This document shows positions 1 to 5,315 of a stretch of DNA of 6,938 nt, one piece after another. The notes under the pieces were generated by a model that saw only the letters and a list, made by a program, of their open reading frames with translations, had not been told where the DNA came from and did not search any database. The translations under genes and the position numbers were made by a program. Source of the DNA: an uncultured beta proteobacterium (GTDB lineage: Bacteria > Pseudomonadota > Gammaproteobacteria > Burkholderiales > Burkholderiaceae_C); the NCBI GenBank assembly GCA_903885415.1, contig CAISIP010000025.1, positions 1-6,938 on the forward strand. Reading direction: 5' to 3'. The first letter of the stretch is position 1; every line of letters starts with the position of its first letter.

Positions 1-236
1 CGAAGAAGGCTGCGGCCAAGAAGGCGCCGGCGAAGAAGGCTGCGGCCAAGAAGGCGCCAGCGAAGAAGGCTGCGGCCAAGAAGCCCGCCGCCAAGAAAGC
101 AGCCAAGAAGCCGGCAGCGAAGAAAGCTGCGAAAGCACCCGCTGCGCCGACAGCACCTGCGCCTGCAGCGCCCGCAGCTCAGACCACGCTGAACCCGCAG
201 GCCGCATGGCCTTTCCCGACGGCCAGCAAACCCTGA
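1..236 (+). CDS. Histone H1-like DNA-binding protein, C-terminal part (5' end outside window)
   Basis: The frame starting at base 3 is open from the left edge to the TGA at 234-236 and encodes 77 residues. The first 45 or so are almost purely Lys, Ala and Pro in AKKA/AKKPA repeats. An Ala/Pro linker follows, then the non-basic tail TTLNPQAAWPFPTASKP. This composition matches the lysine-rich tails of bacterial histone H1-like proteins (Bordetella BpH1, AlgP-like), which bind DNA without sequence specificity and help compact the nucleoid. The tail is, from memory, typical of Comamonadaceae members. The N-terminal domain and start lie outside the window, so total length is unknown. An intrinsic terminator begins 22 nt after the stop, so this is the last gene of its transcript. 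Family assignment rests on low-complexity sequence but is fairly safe; the cellular role is inferred. Confidence 0.85.
   Translation, partial: KKAAAKKAPAKKAAAKKAPAKKAAAKKPAAKKAAKKPAAKKAAKAPAAPTAPAPAAPAAQTTLNPQAAWPFPTASKP
3..92 (+). repeat. 30-bp tandem repeat coding for a Lys/Ala decapeptide
   Basis: Three 30-bp units lie head to tail at 3-32, 33-62 and 63-92. Units 1 and 2 differ at one base (ggcg versus agcg near the end). Unit 3 is identical to them over its first 21 bases and then diverges. Each unit encodes KKAAAKKAPA or a variant. The two bases before unit 1 fit the end of a further unit, so the array probably extends left of the window. Such arrays in H1-like genes commonly vary in copy number. 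Confidence 0.85.
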
Positions 237-257
237 ACTGCGATCTGGGTATGTCGC

Positions 258-290
258 AAGCCCGGTACCGAAAGGTATCGGGCTTTTTTT
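258..290 (+). terminator. Rho-independent terminator after the histone-like gene
   Basis: The left arm AAGCCCGGTACC (258-269) pairs with GGTATCGGGCTT (274-285) around a GAAA tetraloop (270-273), with a single G-U wobble. The hairpin runs directly into seven T residues (284-290). This is a textbook intrinsic terminator for plus-strand transcription. Minus-strand transcripts leaving the DUF3426 gene also cross the hairpin a few bases past their stop codon, but they meet only two T residues afterwards, so termination in that direction should be weaker. Confidence 0.93.
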
Positions 291-294
291 ATGC

Positions 295-1140
295 TCAGGG
301 GTAAAAGGCCACCAGCTTGTAGCCAGACACCTGGCTCGTCTCCGCGACTGGCGCCACGTTTAGGAGCATGGAAGCGGTCCAGTCCGAATCCGCTGCCATG
401 GTGGCCGCGAAGGGGTCAAAGTCCTGTGGCAACAGCACGCGGCGGATCAGTGCACCGTCTTGGGAGTCGGTCAGCGTGAGTTCCATGGCCGGCATGGCGA
501 TCGGATGCGATGCCCCATTGCGCAGTGCAAACTGCAGGTGGTAATTTCCATCCTCGGTGCGCTTGAATGCAGAGCTTTCGATCACAACGGCTTCAATGCG
601 CTGCAATGGTGCCAGACTGCATTGGGCCCACGCACAAATGCCTTCCATGATCGGGGCGAGGGCGGGCGCCCGGGCCACCACACGGTCGCGCTCCCTATGC
701 AGAACCTGACCGGTCAATGCTGAAAAGCATAGCAGGAGCAAGAGCAACCAAATACCGCGCGCCCTGGACCCTTCAACCGCCGATAACGCGCGACCCTGCA
801 TCAGGAACGATGGCTTGGCTGCCCCATCCAATGGCTGCGGCGTGGCCAAGATCACATCGGCTTCGGTGCCGGCTTGGCGCGCTGAAGCCGCCGGTACACC
901 CGCCATTCCGTCGATTGATTCAGGGACTGCATCGCCCGGCTTTTGTACCAGCGAGCCAGTCGTCGCAAGATCGTCTTTCGCTGTCGCGCTCGGGCCGGTG
1001 GCCAACTCCGTGAGGTGCTGTCTAGCGTCGAAAATCCCTGCGCACCGCCCACATCGGACCCAACCCTCTGCTACCCGGAGCTGATCGGCCACGACCTTGT
1101 ACATCGTCTTGCAGGCGGGGCATTGGGTGCTCAGATGCAT
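295..1140 (-). CDS. Zinc-ribbon, single-pass membrane protein with DUF3426 domain
   Basis: The product is 281 aa. An N-terminal zinc ribbon of the MJ0042/zinc_ribbon_5 type has Cys7, Cys10, Cys30 and Cys33 (CPAC and CGRC) around the WVRCGRC core. A low-complexity Ala/Pro/Thr region (about 45-125) follows, then one membrane segment at about 129-147 (RGIWLLLLLLCFSALTG). The C-terminal domain (about 155-281) resembles DUF3426 and contains ICAWAQCSLAPL. The ribbon should be cytoplasmic and the C-terminal domain periplasmic. No function is established for the family. The ATG at 1140 was chosen over an upstream in-frame ATG (1203) because the zinc ribbon normally begins right at the N-terminus and the upstream start would overlap prmA by 28 bp. 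Neither start has a clear Shine-Dalgarno. The gene lies 35 bp downstream of prmA and is probably last in the accBC-prmA transcript. Confidence 0.88.
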   Translation of the reverse strand: MHLSTQCPACKTMYKVVADQLRVAEGWVRCGRCAGIFDARQHLTELATGPSATAKDDLATTGSLVQKPGDAVPESIDGMAGVPAASARQAGTEADVILATPQPLDGAAKPSFLMQGRALSAVEGSRARGIWLLLLLLCFSALTGQVLHRERDRVVARAPALAPIMEGICAWAQCSLAPLQRIEAVVIESSAFKRTEDGNYHLQFALRNGASHPIAMPAMELTLTDSQDGALIRRVLLPQDFDPFAATMAADSDWTASMLLNVAPVAETSQVSGYKLVAFYP

Positions 1141-1175
1141 GGTGTCTGGACGGCTGCTGTGCCCCTGGGGAAAAT

Positions 1176-2057
1176 TCAGCAGGACGCCGTCATCAGGACC
1201 CATCCATCCAGGGAGTCACTGACTTCAAGCCGGGCATGCGGCGCATAGGCCTGCGCCATTTCGCTGGCTTGCCGCTCCAGAATCCCTGCCAGCACCAAGT
1301 GTCCGCCCGGTGCGACACGCGAGCACAGCAAAGGCGCCAAGACCTTGAGCGGCGTGGCGAGAATATTTGCCAGTACGGTCTGATACTGCCCGCTCGCCAG
1401 CTCCGGCGTTCCGCATCGAATGTCAGTGCCGTTAGCCTGCGCATTATGGCCAGCCGACTCAAGCGCTGCTGGGTCCAGGTCGAGCGCGTCCACTGCGCTT
1501 GCTCCATGCATCGCCGCGGCTATCGCGAGAATTCCGGAGCCACAGCCGTAATCCAACACGCGGCCCAAAGGACGCTTTGAGGCTGCAATCCAGCGCAGGC
1601 ACATCGCCGTTGTGGGGTGGGTGCCGGTTCCGAATGCCAGGCCCGGATCCAGGCGTATGACGCGCTGAGCTTCCGGCGGGGGGGCATGCCAGGTTGGAAC
1701 TATCCAGAATCCCGGACTGATGGCTACCGGGACAAACTGTTCCTGGGTAAGCCGCACCCAGTCCTGCTGGGGCACGGCCGCGATGCCCTTGAGATGGCAG
1801 TCAACGAAGAACGCCTGCACGATCAGGCAACTGGCGGCCTCACGGGCCAGGTTCTCGCTGGAGAAAAGCGCCCTCACGTGGGACTGTTGCCAGCCGATTT
1901 GCGCCGGTACCATCCCTGGTTCGCCAAATAGGGCCTGCTCGGCGTCGGTCAGCGCGTCGGCATCTTCAACGCTCACGCTTTGGGCGTCCAGTTCTTCCAG
2001 CGCGTCCGCCACGGCCTGCACCCGCTCTTGCGGACACTGCAGACTCAACTCAAACAT
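1176..2057 (-). CDS. prmA: Ribosomal protein L11 methyltransferase PrmA
   Basis: PrmA is a cytoplasmic S-adenosylmethionine-dependent enzyme that trimethylates lysines and the N-terminus of ribosomal protein L11. The product is 293 aa, the same length as E. coli PrmA. The N-terminal substrate-recognition domain covers about 1-60. The family signature LDPGLAFGTGTHPTT is at 136-150, the SAM-binding motif DYGCGSG at 169-175, and the catalytic-region NIL in VLANILATPL at about 228-237. The ATG at 2057 gives the family-typical start MFELSL. An in-frame GTG nine bases upstream (2066) would add only three residues and cannot be excluded. The gene begins 12 nt after the accC stop, with no strong Shine-Dalgarno, so translation may be coupled to accC. 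The accBC-prmA order is common in betaproteobacteria and pseudomonads. Confidence 0.96.
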   Translation of the reverse strand: MFELSLQCPQERVQAVADALEELDAQSVSVEDADALTDAEQALFGEPGMVPAQIGWQQSHVRALFSSENLAREAASCLIVQAFFVDCHLKGIAAVPQQDWVRLTQEQFVPVAISPGFWIVPTWHAPPPEAQRVIRLDPGLAFGTGTHPTTAMCLRWIAASKRPLGRVLDYGCGSGILAIAAAMHGASAVDALDLDPAALESAGHNAQANGTDIRCGTPELASGQYQTVLANILATPLKVLAPLLCSRVAPGGHLVLAGILERQASEMAQAYAPHARLEVSDSLDGWVLMTASC

Positions 2058-2069
2058 CGCCAGCACCCA

Positions 2070-3419
2070 TCAACGCTTGTGGCGAGCCAGCCATTCTTCA
2101 AGGTAATGGATATTCGTGCCTCCACCCATGAACTTGGCGTCCACCATCAGTTCTCGGTGCAGCGCCACATTGGTGCTGATACCTTCAATGACGGTTTCTC
2201 CTAGGGCACTTCGCATCCGCGCCAGAGCCTGCTCGCGCGTGTCGCCGTGCACGATGATCTTGCCGATCATCGAATCGTAGTTCGGAGGCACAAGGTAGTT
2301 GGTATAGATGTGCGAGTCGACCCTGACCCCCGGACCGCCCGGCGGATGCCACATCGTCACTCGGCCGGGCGATGGCACAAATTTGTAGGGGTCTTCAGCG
2401 TTGATGCGGCACTCAATCGCGTGTCCCCGCATCACGATCTGGCGCTGGGTGAAGGGGAGTTTTTCGCCAGCCGCGACCATGATCTGGGTCTTGACAATAT
2501 CGATCCCGGTGACCAGTTCGGTCACCGGGTGCTCAACCTGAACCCGGGTGTTCATCTCGATGAAGTAGAACTCGCCGTTTTCATACAGGAACTCAAAGGT
2601 TCCGGCGCCACGGTAGCCAAGCTTCTTGCAGGCTGCCACACAGCGCTCACCGATGCGCTCGATCAGCTTGCGCGCTATTCCCGGCGCCGGCGCCTCCTCG
2701 ATCACTTTTTGGTGGCGCCGTTGCATCGAGCAATCCCGTTCACCCAGATAAACCGCATTACGGAACTTGTCGGCCATGATCTGTATTTCGACATGGCGCG
2801 GGTTTTGAAGAAATTTCTCCAGATACACCGCCGAATTGCCAAAGGCCGCTCCCGCTTCTGCACGGGTCGTTTGCACCGCATTGACCAGAGCCGCCTCGGT
2901 ATGGACCACGCGCATCCCTCTTCCGCCGCCGCCGCCGGCCGCCTTGATGATCACCGGGTAGCCCACTGCCTTGGCAATTCGCCGAATTTGCAGCGCGTCT
3001 TCGGGCAACTCGCCTTCAGAGCCCGGGACGCACGGCACGCCCGCCTTGATCATTGTTTGCTTGGCCGAGACCTTGTCCCCCATCGTCCTGATCGACTCCG
3101 GCGACGGACCAATGAACTGAAAGCCGCTCTTTTCAACGCGTTCGGCGAAATCGGCGTTCTCACTCAGGAATCCGTATCCGGGGTGAATGGCTTCAGCATC
3201 GGTCACCTCTGCCGCCGAAATGATAGCTGGCATGTTGAGGTAACTCAGCGCTGAGGTCGCCGGCCCAATGCACACGGCTTCCTCCGCCAGTTTGACGTAC
3301 TTGGCATCCCGATCGGCTTCCGAGTAGACCATTACGGCCTTGACGCCCAGTTCCCTGCACGCCCGCTGGATCCGCAAAGCGATTTCGCCTCTGTTGGCGA
3401 CCAGTATTTTTTTGAACAT
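2070..3419 (-). CDS. accC: Acetyl-CoA carboxylase, biotin carboxylase subunit AccC
   Basis: AccC carries out ATP- and bicarbonate-dependent carboxylation of the biotin on AccB, the first half-reaction of acetyl-CoA carboxylase in the cytoplasm. The product is 449 aa, equal to the E. coli enzyme, and aligns with it without visible gaps. The N-terminal domain begins MFKKILVANRGEIALRI. The ATP-grasp glycine loop GGGGGRG is at 162-168. Known active-site residues fall at the same numbers as in E. coli: K116, K159, E201, H209, H236, K238, E276, E288, N290, R292 and R338. The C-terminus has GGTNIHYLE. The ATG at 3419 was chosen because an upstream in-frame ATG (3473) would add 18 residues unlike the family and overlap accB. 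The start is 19 nt after the accB stop, with no strong Shine-Dalgarno nearby. Codons 3-5 contain a run of seven A residues. Confidence 0.98.
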   Translation of the reverse strand: MFKKILVANRGEIALRIQRACRELGVKAVMVYSEADRDAKYVKLAEEAVCIGPATSALSYLNMPAIISAAEVTDAEAIHPGYGFLSENADFAERVEKSGFQFIGPSPESIRTMGDKVSAKQTMIKAGVPCVPGSEGELPEDALQIRRIAKAVGYPVIIKAAGGGGGRGMRVVHTEAALVNAVQTTRAEAGAAFGNSAVYLEKFLQNPRHVEIQIMADKFRNAVYLGERDCSMQRRHQKVIEEAPAPGIARKLIERIGERCVAACKKLGYRGAGTFEFLYENGEFYFIEMNTRVQVEHPVTELVTGIDIVKTQIMVAAGEKLPFTQRQIVMRGHAIECRINAEDPYKFVPSPGRVTMWHPPGGPGVRVDSHIYTNYLVPPNYDSMIGKIIVHGDTREQALARMRSALGETVIEGISTNVALHRELMVDAKFMGGGTNIHYLEEWLARHKR

Positions 3420-3438
3420 GTGCTGTCGGTGCCGGCCC

Positions 3439-3882
3439 CTATTCGATGAGGAACAGCGGTTGGCCGTATTCAACCGCCTGCCCGTTCTCGCATAGCACCC
3501 TGACGATTGTTCCGGACTTGTCTGCCTCGATCTCGTTGAGGATCTTCATGGCCTCGATGATACAAATCGTTTCGCCTGAGCGAATCGCGTCACCCACCTC
3601 GGCGAAGGGCTTCGCGCCCGGGGAGGCTGAGCGGTAGAAGGTTCCCACCATGGGCGACTTCACAAACTGCTCGGTCACCGCTTCGACAGACGCCGGCTCC
3701 GGCGCTGGAACAGGGGCCGCGATTACCGATGCGGGCGCTACCGCAACGGGTTGCTGATGCGCTGGCGCTGCGACGGTCGCTTTGACAATGCGGACTTTGC
3801 CCTCGGCCTCGGTGATCTCCAGCTCCGATACGTTGGAGTCCGAAACCAGATCGATCAGCGTCTTCAGTTTTCTCAAGTCCAT
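3439..3882 (-). CDS. accB: Biotin carboxyl carrier protein of acetyl-CoA carboxylase, AccB
   Basis: AccB carries covalently bound biotin between biotin carboxylase and the carboxyltransferase subunits. The product is 147 aa, close to the usual 150-160. The N-terminal helix region begins MDLRKLKTLIDLV, followed by an Ala/Pro/Val-rich flexible linker (about 35-68). The C-terminal biotinyl domain starts at SPMVGTFYR (76-84), includes the thumb segment ASPGAKPF (86-93) and carries the biotinylation motif EAMKILNE, with the acceptor lysine at K113. The ATG at 3882 has a Shine-Dalgarno GGGAG five bases upstream and gives the canonical start. It is the first gene of the compact accB-accC-prmA group, preceded by a 167-bp gap that may hold its own promoter. 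Related genomes often have aroQ immediately upstream; it is not here. Confidence 0.98.
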   Translation of the reverse strand: MDLRKLKTLIDLVSDSNVSELEITEAEGKVRIVKATVAAPAHQQPVAVAPASVIAAPVPAPEPASVEAVTEQFVKSPMVGTFYRSASPGAKPFAEVGDAIRSGETICIIEAMKILNEIEADKSGTIVRVLCENGQAVEYGQPLFLIE

Positions 3883-3887
3883 CGCTA

Positions 3888-3892
3888 CTCCC
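3888..3892 (-). promoter_or_regulatory. Ribosome binding site of accB
   Basis: The minus strand reads GGGAG-TAGCG-ATG. This is a good Shine-Dalgarno match with 5-nt spacing, the clearest in the acc cluster, and it supports the accB start at 3882. Confidence 0.7.
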
Positions 3893-3945
3893 GCCGTTGT
3901 TGTTATTGAACCGGAATGTTTATTAAAATCTTCTAAACAGATTCC

Positions 3946-3973
3946 ATTTTAGGCCATCATGCACCATTTCCAG
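3946..3973 (-). promoter_or_regulatory. Possible sigma70-type promoter for accBC-prmA
   Basis: Within the 167-bp gap upstream of accB, the minus strand shows TAAAAT (3951 to 3946; five of six matches to the -10 consensus). A weak -35 candidate CTGGAA (3973 to 3968; three of six) lies 16 nt upstream. Transcription would begin near 3939, leaving a leader of about 57 nt before accB. The stretch 3918-3951 is clearly AT-rich compared with its surroundings, as promoters often are. A second AT-rich match, TTTAAT, lies closer to accB but has no convincing -35. This is a motif-level guess only. Confidence 0.28.
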
Positions 3974-4049
3974 GCTGGTTCATCATCCGGGAGTCGTCCG
4001 ATGTCGAACAGCGGGGGCGCGGCGCTGCCGGAACCGGAGCCTGAAGGTG

Positions 4050-4622
4050 TTAAGCAAGCCCAGACCAAAGGGCCAAATCCTCGGCTTTCAAGCGCCCGAT
4101 TTTACGCTGCAAAACCCGGCCATCGGCAGCAAATGCCACCGTAAATGGAAGGCCTCCAGTGAGGTTGCCCAGATTTCGGCTGAGTTCGATTCCCTCCATT
4201 CCAGCCAAGACAACCGGAAATCGAACGGGTGAGTGGTTCAGGAAAGCCTCGACAGCACCTAGGTTATCAACGGCAATTCCAAGAACTTGCCATCTTTTAG
4301 AGCTGTTTTTTGTATAAAAGCTATCTAATAAAGGAAGTTCTTCGATACAAGGAGGACACCATGTGGCCCAGAAATTGAGCAACAGGGGCCGTCCAAGTAG
4401 TTCGCGCATCCGTACTTCGGTGTTTGCGGTACCGCGGAAACTGAGCTCCCATATCTTGCTCTCGCTTGCGGTGGTGGGGGCTGATGCCCCTTTCCACCAG
4501 TAAAGGCCTAACCCGGATAGCGTAGCCACCCCGGCCACGCTGCCGTAAAGCCAGCGCCGGCGCGAAATTCCGGTGCTTTCGGTCAACTCCTGGCCCCCAT
4601 CAGGCAGATGCTGGTCATTCAT
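4050..4622 (-). CDS. TlpA-family thiol-disulfide oxidoreductase (membrane-anchored or exported thioredoxin fold)
   Basis: The product is 190 aa. An N-terminal export signal or anchor has the twin-arginine-like motif SRRRWLYG (20-27) followed by a hydrophobic stretch to about W43. A thioredoxin-fold domain follows, with LLLNFWATWCPPCIEELP containing the redox motif WCPPC (88-92), and the cis-proline loop GGLPFTV with P159. Such proteins act outside the cytoplasm reducing or exchanging disulfides, for example in cytochrome c maturation; the specific substrate here cannot be told. The ATG at 4622 is preceded by AGGA at 8-nt spacing and overlaps the stop of the upstream gene by 8 nt, indicating translational coupling. 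A longer in-frame version from 4721 would add residues buried in the upstream gene and is unlikely. The gene has T- and A-rich codon use compared with neighbours, including a 28% GC patch just after the active site. A cleavage site is not clear, so it may stay membrane-anchored. Confidence 0.92.
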   Translation of the reverse strand: MNDQHLPDGGQELTESTGISRRRWLYGSVAGVATLSGLGLYWWKGASAPTTASESKIWELSFRGTANTEVRMRELLGRPLLLNFWATWCPPCIEELPLLDSFYTKNSSKRWQVLGIAVDNLGAVEAFLNHSPVRFPVVLAGMEGIELSRNLGNLTGGLPFTVAFAADGRVLQRKIGRLKAEDLALWSGLA

Positions 4623-5220
4623 GAGTCGCTTCCTGTATCGGCAGCATCCGACGGGCGGCGGCCAGATCGCCGCGCTGCGCACGCCCCTTGGCGTCGGGAC
4701 GCAGGGCGCCTCGCAGGTCATCGTGGTCGTAAACCAGCAGGTGGACCCCTACGACCGCGTTCAGGCCACAGCAGAAATCGTTCAGACTGAGCGCCTCAAC
4801 GGGGTCCCCATGGAGTCCGCTGACCGTCGATGCCCGATACTCCCGATTGAGCTCGATCAGCGTCCATTCGGCCGACTTGGAGTCGTCGCAAAACAACTCG
4901 ATCTGTATGTCGGAGTTCCTGGTGGCCGTCCCGCGCCAGACCGCCGCCGAAAGGTGAGGGCGAAATTGCGCGAGTCGCCCCATCCACTGCAGGGCAAGTT
5001 GGCGCAGCGCCAGCAACTCCTGCGCCTGGGTGTCGGGGCAAAATAACGCGATATGTTCGCGGACCGCGTCTTCAAGCTCCTCGTTGCCGGGTAATGGTGT
5101 TGTTTTGGGCAAGCCCAGCAACTTGAGGGCGCGGCGCTTGGCGGCTCCATAGCCCAGGCCGTCGTCCACGATCATTCCCGCTGCGGTCGTGGCGATTTCG
5201 CGTGTCGGGCTGTCATTCAT
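4615..5220 (-). CDS. Conserved hypothetical protein; possible degenerate nucleotidyltransferase-like fold
   Basis: This 201-aa soluble protein has no signal peptide or membrane segment. I recall similar proteins beside mpl and tlpA in Burkholderiales, but none with a proven function. The N-terminal part has DDGLGYGAAKRRALKLLGLP (19-38), then a predicted helical stretch with VREHIALFCPD and LRQLALQWMGRLAQF. The central WRGTATRNSDIQIELF (95-110) resembles the nucleotidyltransferase signature G-[ST]-x(n)-D-h-[DE]-h, but with Q at the second acidic position and E two residues later. The C-terminal part has VGVHLLVYDHDDLRGALRPD (157-176). The ATG at 5220 gives a start consistent with remembered homologues; an in-frame ATG at 5229 would add three residues, and no good Shine-Dalgarno decides between them. 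The stop overlaps the tlpA-like start by 8 nt. It diverges from mpl. The function is unknown and the nucleotidyltransferase link is inference. Confidence 0.85.
   Translation of the reverse strand: MNDSPTREIATTAAGMIVDDGLGYGAAKRRALKLLGLPKTTPLPGNEELEDAVREHIALFCPDTQAQELLALRQLALQWMGRLAQFRPHLSAAVWRGTATRNSDIQIELFCDDSKSAEWTLIELNREYRASTVSGLHGDPVEALSLNDFCCGLNAVVGVHLLVYDHDDLRGALRPDAKGRAQRGDLAAARRMLPIQEATHE
4631..4634 (-). promoter_or_regulatory. Ribosome binding site of the tlpA-like gene, inside the upstream gene
   Basis: The minus strand reads AGGA-AGCGACTC-ATG, ending at the ATG at 4622. It lies in the last codons of the hypothetical gene, whose stop follows within the ATGAATGA overlap. The site decides the tlpA-like start and fits termination-reinitiation coupling. 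Confidence 0.6.
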
Positions 5221-5256
5221 ACCGTGCATAGGAAGGCATTTTGCACCGGATTTGAA

Positions 5257-5275
5257 GCGGCCCTTCGGGTGCCGC
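5257..5275. other. Inverted repeat with cTTCGg tetraloop between the divergent genes
   Basis: GCGGC (5257-5261) pairs with GCCGC (5271-5275), and CC (5262-5263) with GG (5268-5269) around TTCG, leaving one bulged T at 5270. As plus-strand RNA this is the very stable C(UUCG)G hairpin type. No T tract follows on either strand, so it is not a standard terminator. A 10-bp palindrome CCGGGCCCGG overlaps its right end by one base (5275-5284). The role is unknown; it lies in the probable leader of the minus-strand hypothetical gene and upstream of the mpl -10 candidate. Confidence 0.45.
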
Positions 5276-5303
5276 CGGGCCCGGTTGCGATCAACGGCTA
5301 CCC

Positions 5304-5309
5304 TAAAAT
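5304..5309 (+). promoter_or_regulatory. Candidate -10 element of mpl, placed for a leaderless transcript
   Basis: TAAAAT matches five of six -10 consensus bases. It ends 6 nt before the mpl ATG at 5316, so transcription would start at or next to the A of the start codon. No Shine-Dalgarno is visible upstream of mpl, which agrees with a leaderless mRNA. There is no good -35 at the usual distance: the best match, TTGCGA at 5285-5290, is only 13 nt away. Confidence is therefore limited. Confidence 0.35.
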
Positions 5310-5315
5310 TGAACC

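Noticed and set aside
1..140. Short regular repeats at the left edge considered as a CRISPR array
   Set aside because: The units are contiguous with no spacers and encode Lys/Ala codons in frame, as expected of a histone H1-like tail.
2247..3254. Long plus-strand open frame (335 codons) opposite accC
   Set aside because: It is the antisense frame of a fully conserved accC. Its His/Arg/Leu-rich composition is typical of shadow frames in GC-rich DNA, and accC aligns residue by residue with known AccC.
3420..3473. 18-residue N-terminal extension of AccC
   Set aside because: It overlaps accB, is Asn/Ser/Arg-rich and unlike AccC. The shorter form gives exactly 449 aa with E. coli numbering.
3949..4101. 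Minus-strand open frame of about 50 codons spanning the tlpA-like 3' end and the gap before accB, considered as an aroQ remnant or frameshifted tlpA end
   Set aside because: It has no suitable start, no AroQ motif, and no similarity to a TlpA C-terminus. Length is within chance for GC-rich DNA.
3959..4232. Small plus-strand open frames of 61 codons at the tlpA-like 3' end
   Set aside because: They lack a Shine-Dalgarno, lie mostly antisense to a recognised gene, and encode low-complexity sequence with no known motif.
4351..4375. GGAGG followed by ATG on the plus strand inside the tlpA-like gene
   Set aside because: It looks like a perfect translation start, but the frame stops after five codons (MWPRN). 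The GGAGG is simply the complement of the codons for the conserved CPPC motif.
4623..4721. 33-residue N-terminal extension of the tlpA-like protein
   Set aside because: It lies wholly within the upstream gene and precedes the export signal. The internal ATG at 4622 has a proper Shine-Dalgarno.
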